Positions 1 to 6,726 of a stretch of DNA of 6,726 nt are shown in pieces. A program made the position numbers and the translations under genes. The notes below the pieces were generated by a model. It searched no databases and had not been told where the DNA came from. It saw nothing but the letters and a program-made list of their open reading frames with translations. Each line of letters opens with the position of its first letter. Position 1 is the stretch's first letter. Source of the stretch: Gammaproteobacteria bacterium (GTDB taxonomy: Bacteria; Pseudomonadota; Gammaproteobacteria; Steroidobacterales; Steroidobacteraceae); the NCBI GenBank assembly GCA_028293775.1, contig JAQGOD010000270.1, forward strand, positions 1 to 6,726. Direction: 5' to 3'.

Positions 1-19
1 CCCGACCCTCGAGTCGCGG

Positions 20-721
20 TTGAAATCCCTCGACCCGCAAGCCCCGCGCGCCGAGTATGTCGGTCAAGGCTCGTTCCTCTATATCGAAAATTTCTTGCCC
101 GCCGAGATCACCGCGCAATTGATCGCCGCCGCCGATGCCCTCAGCGCGACGGTCAATCGCAACTATTTACCGGGACATAAGCAGGGCGGAAGCGTTAGCC
201 GCCATGCCATCGACACGCTGGCGCCGGTGATTGCCGATCTTTATCGCGCCGAGCCGCTTATCGATTGGCTGCAGCAATTGACGGGGGAGCGCTTGCATCT
301 CTCGCCGGCTGAAGATCCCCACGCCTATGCCCTTTATTTTTATACGCGCGCCGGGGACCATATCGGCTGGCACTACGATACGTCCTACTATTCAGGGCGC
401 CGCTACACCTTGTTATTAGGCCTCGTCGATGACTCCTCGTGCCGTCTTGACTACGAGTTGCATACCCGTGAGCCAGGTGCCGCGGTGATTGGCGGCTCCA
501 TCAAAATTCCCGTCGGCGGTTTGGTGGTTTTCAACGGCGACGCGCTGCGCCATCGCATCACGCCGTCGCGGGATGGTGAGACGCGCGTCTCTTTGACCTT
601 CGAATATGTGACGGATCCACGGATGCATCCCTGGTGGCGGCTCATTTCCAATATGAAAGACGCCTTTGCCTATTTCGGTTTCCGTCAGGTTTTTCGTCGC
701 CTGGGCGGCCGAGCCCCATGA
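20..721 (+). CDS. 2-oxoglutarate/Fe(II)-dependent oxygenase-like protein (possibly 5'-partial)
   Basis: Probably a non-haem iron oxygenase that couples 2-oxoglutarate decarboxylation to hydroxylation of an unknown substrate. Counting from the TTG at 20, an HYD triplet (His118, Asp120) sits in a segment starting IGWHYDTSYYSG, followed by hydrophobic strand TLLLGLV. A distal His178 (LRH) and Arg189 (ETRVSL) lie about 60 and 70 residues later. This is the HxD...H...R arrangement of the jelly-roll fold, with Arg189 as the likely 2-oxoglutarate ligand. Because the HxD Asp is kept, hydroxylation is more likely than the halogenation seen in HxG/A relatives such as the BesD type. No signal peptide is visible, so a cytoplasmic location is inferred. 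The start is uncertain: TTG has only a weak GAG upstream and the frame is open to base 2, so the gene may begin outside the window. The stop overlaps the next start by ATGA. The substrate is not readable; a phosphonate or lipid is a guess from context. Confidence 0.72.
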   Translation: MKSLDPQAPRAEYVGQGSFLYIENFLPAEITAQLIAAADALSATVNRNYLPGHKQGGSVSRHAIDTLAPVIADLYRAEPLIDWLQQLTGERLHLSPAEDPHAYALYFYTRAGDHIGWHYDTSYYSGRRYTLLLGLVDDSSCRLDYELHTREPGAAVIGGSIKIPVGGLVVFNGDALRHRITPSRDGETRVSLTFEYVTDPRMHPWWRLISNMKDAFAYFGFRQVFRRLGGRAP

Positions 722-1710
722 CCAAGTCTGCGCCTTGGCTGCTGAGCATCGGCGTGCTTTTATTCGTGGCCTTGCTGGTATCCCAGGACCTGGCTTCGAT
801 CTTGGCGATTCTGTCACGCGCTGGCTGGGGTTTGCTCATCGTCACCCTGTTCCATTTTTTGCCGCTGGTGCTCGATGCGCTCGCGATCCGTGTGCTCATC
901 AAGCCCGGGTCGATCCGCCGTCCCTATCGCGATTCATTGACGGCACGTTGGTTGGGAGAGTCTGCCAATAGCCTGATGCCGGGCGGACAGATTGGCGGTC
1001 CTGTGCTCATGACTCGATATTTGAGCCAGCGTGGTTTGCGCATGGAAGAGGCCGCGGCTGCAATCACGGTCAGCACAACCTTGCAGACCTTTGCGCAAAT
1101 CCTGTTCGCGCTAATGGGCGCGGCATTGCTTGCTGCGCAGGCAAGCCGCTTGTCCCTCGATCTGGATACCGCAGCTCTCATTGCCAGTGCATTTCTCGCC
1201 GTGCAGGTCGGCGGGTTTTATCTCATCCAGCGGCGCGGCCTATTCAGCAAGCTGATGCGAGCTGTGAAGCGTCTTTCCGGCAAGCGCGACTGGTCGCACT
1301 GGATAAGCCACGCGCAGGCCATCGATGCTGAGGTGGAAGAGGCATACCGGCGTAACGCCGCCGTAACCGCAAGCTTTTTCCTCAGCTTGGTCGGCTGGGT
1401 CGTGGGCACCGGCGAGGTGTACCTCATCCTTCTTTTTCTCGGGATGCCCGTCAGTTGGCGCGACGCGTTCCTGCTGGAAAGCCTTGGGCAGGCGATTCGC
1501 GGCGCTGGCTTTGCGATTCCCGGCGCGTTGGGCGTGCAAGAGGGCGGCTATTTGCTGCTTGCGCCACTGGCCGCTCTCGGGCCTGACACTGCACTCGCCC
1601 TGTCGTTGGCAAAACGCGCGCGCGAGTTGTTTTTGGGTGTGCCGGGCATCTTGTACTTGCACCGGGTCGCGCGCGGCACTGCGCCCGCTGCCGGGGCCGC
1701 CCCGCCTTGA
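718..1710 (+). CDS. Integral membrane protein, LPG-synthase TM / HpnL-like family
   Basis: A 330-residue polytopic inner-membrane protein resembling the membrane half of MprF-type lysylphosphatidylglycerol synthases (flippase-like, UPF0104/HpnL-like). Hydrophobic segments fall near residues 5-23, 36-60, 115-140, 150-172, 215-240, 262-285 and 290-315. Two conserved-looking loops support the family: NSLMPGGQIGGP at 84-95 and FAIPGALGVQEGG at 265-277. A basic, charged cytosolic-type stretch lies around 171-213. There is no soluble aminoacyltransferase domain, so it should not synthesise lysyl-PG. Relatives are thought to move or help handle lipids, but most are uncharacterised. I chose ATG 718 because it overlaps the previous stop (ATGA) and places the first membrane segment at the N-terminus. 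An in-frame ATG at 634 would add 28 residues encoded inside the oxygenase gene. The tail is Ala/Pro-rich. A role in translocating a phosphonate-bearing lipid is inference from neighbours only. Confidence 0.8.
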   Translation: MTKSAPWLLSIGVLLFVALLVSQDLASILAILSRAGWGLLIVTLFHFLPLVLDALAIRVLIKPGSIRRPYRDSLTARWLGESANSLMPGGQIGGPVLMTRYLSQRGLRMEEAAAAITVSTTLQTFAQILFALMGAALLAAQASRLSLDLDTAALIASAFLAVQVGGFYLIQRRGLFSKLMRAVKRLSGKRDWSHWISHAQAIDAEVEEAYRRNAAVTASFFLSLVGWVVGTGEVYLILLFLGMPVSWRDAFLLESLGQAIRGAGFAIPGALGVQEGGYLLLAPLAALGPDTALALSLAKRARELFLGVPGILYLHRVARGTAPAAGAAPP

Positions 1711-1735
1711 GTTAATATCAGAGCCCTTGATTCTT

Positions 1736-1741
1736 GAAGGA
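1736..1741 (+). promoter_or_regulatory. Ribosome binding site of the stand-alone nucleotidyltransferase
   Basis: GAAGGA lies 5 bases before the ATG at 1747, a near-consensus Shine-Dalgarno site. It sits in the only intergenic gap between genes in this window (1711-1746), so translation of this gene need not be coupled to the membrane protein upstream. Confidence 0.6.
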
Positions 1742-1746
1742 TTTCA

Positions 1747-2514
1747 ATGCGAGCGATCATATTGGCGGCCGGTCGAGGGGTCCGCCTGCAATTACCCGAG
1801 GACAGTCAAGTGCCAAAATGCTTGTTGCGCTTCGACGGACTCACTCTTCTTGAGCGGCACTTGCGCATGCTCAGAAGCGCCGGCGTGGACGAAGTGGTGC
1901 TTGCACTGGGATTTCGTCACGAGCTGGTAGAGTCGGAGCTCGACCGTTTGGAGTGGGAGCCGCGCCCCGAGATCGTGCTCAACATGAACTTTGAACTCGG
2001 CAGTGTTCTGACGGTGCACACGGTTGCGGAGGCCATGATTCGGGGCGGCGACATTTTGCTGATGGACGCGGACGTGTTGTATGACGAACGCATCTTGCGG
2101 GCGCTGGTTGATGGAGACGGGCCCCTCAATCGACTTCTGATCGATCGCGATTTCGAAGCCGGCGATGAGCCGGTCAAACTATGCGTGCGGCGCGGGGTTC
2201 CGATCGAGCTGCGCAAGCAGTTGGCCCCGGGCCTGGAATTCGACACCATCGGTGAGTCGGTCGGGTTTTTTCGCTTCGACGAGGCCGGGGCGCGGCGCCT
2301 CGCGGTCTTGGTTGCAGGATACATAGATAGCGGCCGCGCCCACTTGCCTCATGAAGAAGCGGTGCGCGATTTAGTCCAAGAGAGAAGCCAAGTGCTCGAA
2401 GTTGCGGACGTTACCGGCTGGCCATGGATTGAAATCGATTTTCCAGGCGATGTCGTGCGCGCGGCCCGCGAAGTGCTGCCGCAACTTCAGCCCCTATCAG
2501 GAGGCAATGAATGA
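1747..2514 (+). CDS. Nucleotidyltransferase, phosphocholine cytidylyltransferase-like (substrate unknown)
   Basis: A 255-residue cytoplasmic NTP-transferase of the GT-A-like sugar/alcohol-phosphate nucleotidyltransferase fold. It would join an NTP, probably CTP, to a phosphorylated or phosphonylated small molecule with release of pyrophosphate. The nucleotide-binding loop LAAGRGVRL is at residues 6-14, followed by the conserved VPK lysine (Lys24). The metal-binding strand is LLMDADV (Asp107/Asp109), and the second acidic site is EIDFPGD (229-235). GESVGFFRF (169-177) is also typical of LicC/COG1213-type enzymes. It is a full-length single domain. The gene follows a 36-bp gap with a good ribosome binding site and overlaps the PepM fusion by ATGA. 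Context suggests it activates a phosphonate such as 2-aminoethylphosphonate or 2-hydroxyethylphosphonate, or a partner alcohol phosphate for a head group. Because the next gene carries its own nucleotidyltransferase domain, the two probably differ in substrate. Family is confident; substrate is inference. Confidence 0.83.
   Translation: MRAIILAAGRGVRLQLPEDSQVPKCLLRFDGLTLLERHLRMLRSAGVDEVVLALGFRHELVESELDRLEWEPRPEIVLNMNFELGSVLTVHTVAEAMIRGGDILLMDADVLYDERILRALVDGDGPLNRLLIDRDFEAGDEPVKLCVRRGVPIELRKQLAPGLEFDTIGESVGFFRFDEAGARRLAVLVAGYIDSGRAHLPHEEAVRDLVQERSQVLEVADVTGWPWIEIDFPGDVVRAAREVLPQLQPLSGGNE
2499..2504 (+). promoter_or_regulatory. Consensus Shine-Dalgarno site of the PepM fusion gene
   Basis: A perfect AGGAGG lies inside the last codons of the preceding nucleotidyltransferase gene, 6 bases before ATG 2511. 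It decides the start among three nearby ATGs (2507, 2511, 2515): only 2511 is in the PepM frame and it also overlaps the upstream stop. It is the strongest ribosome binding site in the window. Confidence 0.75.
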
Positions 2515-4196
2515 ATGCGTCAATTCGTCCGGGAAACCAACCCAGCGCCACGCCGGATGCACGGACTCGCAGTGCGAAGCTGCGCCAATTGCTGCAAAGT
2601 GCGGAGCTCGAATTTCTGATGGAAGCGCACAACGGCTTATCAGCCCGAATCGTGCGTGAGGCGGGCTTCAAGGGAATTTGGGCATCGGGTCTGTCAATCT
2701 CGGCGCAGTTCGGCGTTCGCGACAACAACGAGGCCAGTTGGACTCAAGTTGTCGACACCCTGGAATTCATGGCCGACGCCAGTGATTTGCCGATATTGCT
2801 GGATGGCGATACGGGCTATGGCAACTTCAACAACATGCGCCGTCTGGTGCGCAAGCTGGAGCAGCGCGGCATCGCCGGGGTTTGCATTGAAGATAAGCAA
2901 TTTCCGAAAACCAATAGCTTTTTAAATGGCGAGCGGCAGCCCCTGGCCGATATTGAGGAATTCGCAGGCAAGATAGCGGCCGGCAAAGATACCCAGCAGG
3001 ACTCTAATTTCTCGATTGTCGCTCGAGTCGAGGCGCTGATAGCGGGATGGGGGATGGACGAGGCCCTGCGCCGCGCTGAAGCATACCGGCTGGCCGGAGC
3101 CGACGCGATTCTTATTCACAGCAAGTTGTCGACACCTAACGAAATACTATCGTTTGCCAAAGAATGGGGGCGCCGCTCGCCTTTGGTTATTGTGCCAACT
3201 CGCTATTACAGCACTCCGACCGACGTATTTCGTCAAGCCGGAATCAGCACTGTTATTTGGGCCAATCATCTGGTGCGCTCCGCCACCTCTGCGATGCAGA
3301 ACGTCGCGAAAGAGATATTCGAAAGCGAAACGCTGGTCAACGTCGAAGATCGAATAGCTTCGGTGAATGAGATTTTCCGCTTGCAAAACGCGGACGAGTA
3401 TTCCGCTGCTGAGCGGCTTTATTTGTCGCCTTCGAGTGCTGTGCGGGGTGCCGTGGTATTGGCGGCGGGCCGGGGACGAGGCTTGGAATCGCTCACGGCG
3501 GATCGACCCAAAGTCATGCTGCCCATAGCAGGCAAGCCTCTGCTGCGTTGGTTGATCGATGGGTTCAAGAAGGAAAATATAAACGATATCACTGTGGTAG
3601 GCGGTTATCGTGCCGACGCGATTGATACTGCGGGCATTAAACTGGTGATCAACGAGCGGTATTCCGAGACGGGCGAATTGACTTCGCTAGCCTGCGCCGT
3701 GGACTCGCTGGATTGCGATGCGGTCATCGCCTATGGCGATCTGCTGTTTCGAAGTTACGTGCTGCGCAACCTGGTGGAGTGTAAGTCGGATTTTTCAGTG
3801 GTGGTGGATTCACTCATGACGGGCAACAGCAATCATACCGTCCGTGATTTCGCCTACTGCACACGGGGCGATGATCGTGGCCTGTTCGGCACGCCGGTGC
3901 TTCTGGAGCGCGTGGCCAGTGCCGCCGACCCCGGCCGCGAACCGCAGGGGCGCTGGATTGGAATGTTGAATGTGAGCCACGGCGGACTGACGAAACTCAA
4001 GGCGGCACTGCAGACTCTGCGCGCGCAGGAGAACTTCGACGCGCTCGATATGCCCGCCTTGCTGAACGCGCTGGTGCGGGCGGGCGAGGCGATCGAAGTC
4101 CTGTATGTGCACGGTCATTGGCGGGGTGTAAATGATTTGGACGACCTGCGCCAGGCGGTGGACTTCGCACACGAGCAGTCGACAATTCATCGATGA
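2511..4196 (+). CDS. pepM: Phosphoenolpyruvate mutase fused to a C-terminal nucleotidyltransferase domain
   Basis: A 561-residue bifunctional protein. Residues ~22-290 are a PepM of the isocitrate lyase/PEP mutase fold, which interconverts PEP and 3-phosphonopyruvate to make the C-P bond. The signature [10 protein letters not shown] (127-136) matches the EDKxxxxxNS motif that separates PepM from carbon-carbon lyases. Other expected active-site residues appear in register with the characterised mussel enzyme as I recall it: Trp57, Ser59, Asp71, Asp98, Asp100, Arg172 and His203. Residues ~311-555 form a nucleotidyltransferase: loop LAAGRGRGL (317-325), RPK (Lys334), metal site YGD (408-410), and GVNDLDD (539-545). 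The loop has Gly324 where many relatives have Arg, possibly a trait of such fusions. The domain resembles PntC-type enzymes that activate phosphonates as CMP conjugates. The gene overlaps its neighbours by ATGA on both sides, with the decarboxylase next, as expected for the pathway. PepM assignment is firm; the C-terminal substrate is inferred. Confidence 0.95.
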   Translation: MNASIRPGNQPSATPDARTRSAKLRQLLQSAELEFLMEAHNGLSARIVREAGFKGIWASGLSISAQFGVRDNNEASWTQVVDTLEFMADASDLPILLDGDTGYGNFNNMRRLVRKLEQRGIAGVCIEDKQFPKTNSFLNGERQPLADIEEFAGKIAAGKDTQQDSNFSIVARVEALIAGWGMDEALRRAEAYRLAGADAILIHSKLSTPNEILSFAKEWGRRSPLVIVPTRYYSTPTDVFRQAGISTVIWANHLVRSATSAMQNVAKEIFESETLVNVEDRIASVNEIFRLQNADEYSAAERLYLSPSSAVRGAVVLAAGRGRGLESLTADRPKVMLPIAGKPLLRWLIDGFKKENINDITVVGGYRADAIDTAGIKLVINERYSETGELTSLACAVDSLDCDAVIAYGDLLFRSYVLRNLVECKSDFSVVVDSLMTGNSNHTVRDFAYCTRGDDRGLFGTPVLLERVASAADPGREPQGRWIGMLNVSHGGLTKLKAALQTLRAQENFDALDMPALLNALVRAGEAIEVLYVHGHWRGVNDLDDLRQAVDFAHEQSTIHR

Positions 4197-5395
4197 TCGA
4201 GGCGAAGGAATTCGTGGAAGCGGCGCGCAACCGCGGGTTTCATTGGTATGCCGGCGTGCCATGTTCGTTCCTGACGCCGTTCATCAACTACGTGCTGCAG
4301 GATCCCTCGTTGCACTACGTCTCGATGACCAACGAGGGAGATGCGGTGGCTCTGATCGCGGGAGTCGCGATGTCGCAAATGCCGCATCGGCGGGGCGTCA
4401 CGATGATGCAAAATTCCGGACTCGGTAATGCCGTCAGCCCGCTGACCTCACTGACCTGGACGTTTCAACTGCCGCAGTTGCTCATCGTCACCTGGCGCGC
4501 TCAGCCCGGAGTCGCCGATGAACCGCAGCACGCCTTGATGGGCCCGATCACCCCGGCCGTGTTGGATATCATGCAGATACCTTGGGAGTTGTTCCCGACG
4601 CAGGCCGGGGAAATTGCTTCGGTGCTCGATCGTGCGACTTCGCACATGGATCAGACCGGGCGGCCTTATGCATTGGTGATGCAGAAGGGCAGTGTCGCTG
4701 CGCATGCCCTGAATGCTGGGGTCGGTGCGTTTGCCGGCCGTGCGGGGTCCGGGCGCGCGACCAAGTCGCCGGCCAGCGTGGCTGCCGGCGCAAGGCCTTC
4801 GAGGCAAGAGGCATTGCGGTTGGTCGTCGCGCAGACCCCGGCCGCCTCGACCGTCGTTATGGCGTCCACGGGATTCTGCGCCCGCGAACTGTATGCCATC
4901 GATGATCGACCCAATCATTTTTATATGGTCGGCTCCATGGGGTGCCTTTTACCCTTGGCCTTGGGCCTCGCGCTGGCCCGTCCGGATTTGCGGGTGGTCG
5001 CGTTGGACGGAGATGGTTCCGCGCTGATGCGCATGGGGGCACTCGCCACTGCAGGAGCGTACGGTCCGCCCAATCTTTGGCACTTGCTGCTCGACAACGG
5101 TGTACACGAGTCTACAGGAGGGCAAGCGACCGTTTCGCCAAACGTCGCGTTCGCCGATGTGGCGGCGGCATGCGGCTATGCCTCTTCGCTCGAAACCCAT
5201 GATCTGGCGCAAATTGCTGTATGGCTGAACGAGCACCCAAGCACGGGTACGCGCTTTGCACGCCTGTTTATCAGCGCTGGTACCCCCAGCAATCTACCGC
5301 GCCCGTCCATGTCCCCCGTGCAGGTGAAAACCCGCTTGATGCGGCACATCGGCCTTGATCGTCTCGTCGACTCATTCGCGCCGTTGTTGCCGTGA
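4193..5395 (+). CDS. ppd: Phosphonopyruvate decarboxylase, ThDP-dependent
   Basis: A 400-residue cytoplasmic enzyme that decarboxylates 3-phosphonopyruvate to phosphonoacetaldehyde, making the thermodynamically unfavourable PepM step effectively irreversible. The N-terminal pyrimidine-binding domain begins with [12 protein letters not shown] (20-31). It carries NEGDA (47-51), whose Glu48 is the likely glutamate that activates the thiamine, and QNSGLGNA (73-80). After a low-complexity Ala/Gly/Ser linker (~175-203), the C-terminal diphosphate domain has the ThDP/Mg motif from GDGS (273-276) to DNG (301-303). This is followed by VHESTGGQ (304-311), typical of phosphonopyruvate and sulfopyruvate decarboxylases. 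Length matches single-chain Ppd. Sulfopyruvate decarboxylase is the main alternative, but the overlap with pepM (ATGA at 4193-4196) argues for phosphonopyruvate. There is no strong Shine-Dalgarno site, so translation is probably coupled to pepM. Its stop overlaps the next GTG start. Confidence 0.94.
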   Translation: MIEAKEFVEAARNRGFHWYAGVPCSFLTPFINYVLQDPSLHYVSMTNEGDAVALIAGVAMSQMPHRRGVTMMQNSGLGNAVSPLTSLTWTFQLPQLLIVTWRAQPGVADEPQHALMGPITPAVLDIMQIPWELFPTQAGEIASVLDRATSHMDQTGRPYALVMQKGSVAAHALNAGVGAFAGRAGSGRATKSPASVAAGARPSRQEALRLVVAQTPAASTVVMASTGFCARELYAIDDRPNHFYMVGSMGCLLPLALGLALARPDLRVVALDGDGSALMRMGALATAGAYGPPNLWHLLLDNGVHESTGGQATVSPNVAFADVAAACGYASSLETHDLAQIAVWLNEHPSTGTRFARLFISAGTPSNLPRPSMSPVQVKTRLMRHIGLDRLVDSFAPLLP

Positions 5396-6693
5396 AAATT
5401 CCGCTGATGGCGGCCTTGGCCGCTTCCAGCCTGCTATCCGCACCTTGCTGGTCGGACCCGCCCACCGAGGCCCCTATACCACTGCCTGCCACGCCGTCTC
5501 CTGCGCCCGCGGTGGCGGTTCCCGCGGAACCGCGGTGGACCAAGTGGTTCAATCCTGCCACCGCGCCGTTCATACCGGTGCCGTTGATCGCGACTGACCC
5601 CAACAGCGGATTCACCGCGGGGCTGATTCCGACCTTTGTGACTACGGATGCGAATCACGACATCAGCAGGATTGTGGCGCCCGATGTTCTTTACAACCCG
5701 AACTTCGGTTTCGGCGTGCACGCGCGCATCTTTGCTTACTCCTCGGCCGACGCACAATGGTCCATGGTCGCGGGCGTCAAAGAACGCGTCGAACGGGAAT
5801 TCGATGGCGAGTATGAAATCGGCCGATCTCGGGAGGGGCGGTGGTCGGTCAATTACAGTTTGATATACGACCGCGATGGCTCGACCCGGTTTTACGGTAT
5901 CGGCAATCAAACGCGGCGGCGAGCGCAAAGCAATTACACCCAGCAATTGGACTTGGGACAGATGCAGCTCGGCTTTAACTTGAATCATACCTGGCAAATT
6001 CTTTACACCGTGCGTGAGAAGGTGGTGGACGTGCTGCCGGGCACGTTGGAGGATATTGCTTCGATCCAAACAAGGTTCCCGGGCACCTTGGGTACCAACA
6101 AACAACTCCTCAACCGGCTCTCCCTGGTATATGACAGCCGCGATGATTCGACCATCCCTACGCATGGCATGAAATGGGTTGTGTATGTCGGTGCTGCCTC
6201 AAAACAAGGGGTGTTCAACGATTCGTCCTATAGCGAGGCCGGAATCGACGGTCGTGGGCTGTGGCCGGTTGCGCCGGACATCGTGTTGGCGGCGCACCTG
6301 TCGCTGCGGTATTTGCTCACCGCGAATGACGTGCCTTTCTGGGCTTTGAGCAGTCTTGGTGGCGGGCAAGTCGACATCGGCGGCGAGCAGCCGCTGCGGG
6401 GCTTCGGCGACGGTCGATTTTACGATCGCAATTCCTTTTCAACCACGGTGGAGCTGCGCCGCAAAGTGTTCACCTTTGACGCGGTCACCACGAAATTGGA
6501 TATCGAAGTCGCCCCCTTTGTTGATTTCGGACGCGTCTTCGCGCATTCCAACACGAATCCGCTTTTTCACGTGCATCCGGTTGTGGGTGTTGGATTTCGA
6601 GGTATCGCCAGGCCTTTCGTCGTCGGTTATGTGGACATCGGCTATGGTAGTGAGGGGCCTGCGGTCTTCACCGGGCTCAACTATCCTTTCTGA
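5392..6693 (+). CDS. Outer-membrane beta-barrel protein, Omp85/BamA-type surface antigen without POTRA
   Basis: A 433-residue exported protein predicted to form an outer-membrane barrel. The N-terminus has a basic residue (Lys2), a hydrophobic core to about residue 18 and a plausible signal-peptidase I site near CWS-D (19-22). The Cys is preceded by Pro, so this is not a convincing lipobox. A Pro/Ala-rich linker covers ~22-47, then alternating beta-strand sequence runs to the end. Omp85 hallmarks are YDSRDD (247-252), LRGF (335-338, the VRGF/Y loop motif), FVDFGRVF (376-383) and a final Phe in GLNYPF. The region before the barrel is too short for POTRA domains, unlike BamA or TamA. GTG 5392 is chosen over in-frame ATG 5407 because it keeps the signal-peptide lysine and overlaps the decarboxylase stop (GTGA). 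Two stops in tandem (TGATAG) end it. Function is unknown; coupling to phosphonate genes suggests an envelope role, which is inference. Confidence 0.85.
   Translation: MKIPLMAALAASSLLSAPCWSDPPTEAPIPLPATPSPAPAVAVPAEPRWTKWFNPATAPFIPVPLIATDPNSGFTAGLIPTFVTTDANHDISRIVAPDVLYNPNFGFGVHARIFAYSSADAQWSMVAGVKERVEREFDGEYEIGRSREGRWSVNYSLIYDRDGSTRFYGIGNQTRRRAQSNYTQQLDLGQMQLGFNLNHTWQILYTVREKVVDVLPGTLEDIASIQTRFPGTLGTNKQLLNRLSLVYDSRDDSTIPTHGMKWVVYVGAASKQGVFNDSSYSEAGIDGRGLWPVAPDIVLAAHLSLRYLLTANDVPFWALSSLGGGQVDIGGEQPLRGFGDGRFYDRNSFSTTVELRRKVFTFDAVTTKLDIEVAPFVDFGRVFAHSNTNPLFHVHPVVGVGFRGIARPFVVGYVDIGYGSEGPAVFTGLNYPF
5515..5533 (+). repeat. Perfect 8-bp inverted repeat within the barrel-protein gene
   Basis: GCGGTTCC and GGAACCGC flank a 3-base CGC loop and could form a GC-rich hairpin in the mRNA. 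It lies in the Pro/Ala linker region, about 125 bases after the GTG start, and is flanked by a 9-base direct repeat, CCGCGGTGG, at 5507 and 5530. No T-run follows, so it is not a classical terminator. It may be only a by-product of Pro/Ala codon usage. Confidence 0.4.
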
Positions 6694-6726
6694 TAGCATT
6701 AGCCCAGTGCAAAAATGCGGGAGGCA

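Noticed and set aside
634..717. Upstream ATG start for the membrane protein at 634
   Set aside because: It adds 28 polar residues encoded within the oxygenase gene. ATG 718 gives the standard ATGA overlap and puts the first membrane helix at the N-terminus.
1692..1704. CGGGG-CCG-CCCCG hairpin just before the membrane-protein stop codon as a terminator
   Set aside because: The stem is only 5 bp, lies inside coding sequence and is not followed by a T-run.
1711..1746. Internal promoter in the only intergenic gap (TAATAT at 1713-1718 as a -10 box)
   Set aside because: It matches the consensus at only 4 of 6 bases and no -35 element is present at a proper distance; the upstream sequence is GC-rich coding sequence.
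3810..4262. Minus-strand open frame of 150 residues across the pepM/ppd junction
   Set aside because: It lies across two well-supported overlapping genes and has no recognisable motif.
4448..4918. Minus-strand open frame of 156 residues opposite the decarboxylase
   Set aside because: No domain features, and the plus strand carries a continuous ThDP enzyme with all expected motifs.
5434..6165. Minus-strand open frame of 243 residues opposite the barrel gene
   Set aside because: Composition is Arg/Gly/Pro-rich with no recognisable domain; it is a high-GC shadow of a gene with clear signal peptide and Omp85 motifs.
6694..6726. Terminator or new gene after the barrel gene
   Set aside because: Only 33 bases remain. 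I see the second stop TAG and no hairpin with T-run; a GGGAGG at 6719-6724 could be a ribosome binding site for a gene beyond the window, but this cannot be supported.
1..6726. CRISPR arrays, insertion sequences, tRNA or rRNA genes
   Set aside because: No spaced direct repeats, transposase-like sequence or structural RNA pattern was seen; the window is nearly all protein-coding.

Overview
The window is a compact, almost fully coding stretch of moderately high-GC DNA. All six genes are on the plus strand. It looks like a Gram-negative bacterium, probably a proteobacterium: the last gene encodes an outer-membrane beta-barrel protein with a Sec signal peptide and a C-terminal Phe. I cannot name the genus from the sequence.

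Layout: (1) 20-721, a 2-oxoglutarate/Fe(II) oxygenase-like protein with an HxD...H...R facial-triad pattern; its frame is open to the left edge, so its true start may lie outside. (2) 718-1710, a polytopic membrane protein of the lysylphosphatidylglycerol-synthase transmembrane/HpnL-like type, overlapping gene 1 by ATGA. A 36-bp gap follows. (3) 1747-2514, a stand-alone nucleotidyltransferase resembling phosphocholine-cytidylyltransferase-type enzymes. (4) 2511-4196, phosphoenolpyruvate mutase (PepM) fused to a second nucleotidyltransferase domain. (5) 4193-5395, a ThDP-dependent phosphonopyruvate decarboxylase. (6) 5392-6693, a short Omp85/BamA-type surface-antigen barrel without POTRA domains. 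Genes 3-6 are chained by three consecutive 4-bp stop/start overlaps.

The core is phosphonate biosynthesis. PepM rearranges PEP to phosphonopyruvate, and the decarboxylase pulls that unfavourable equilibrium forward to phosphonoacetaldehyde. The two nucleotidyltransferases suggest that the product, or a partner molecule, is activated as a nucleotide conjugate for transfer onto a lipid or glycan. The integral membrane protein and the translationally coupled outer-membrane barrel fit a product destined for the cell envelope, such as a phosphonolipid or phosphonoglycan. The oxygenase could hydroxylate the phosphonate or its carrier. No aminotransferase, alcohol dehydrogenase or head-group transferase is present in the window, so the final product cannot be read from these six genes. 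The envelope-destination model is inference; the PepM and decarboxylase assignments are strong.
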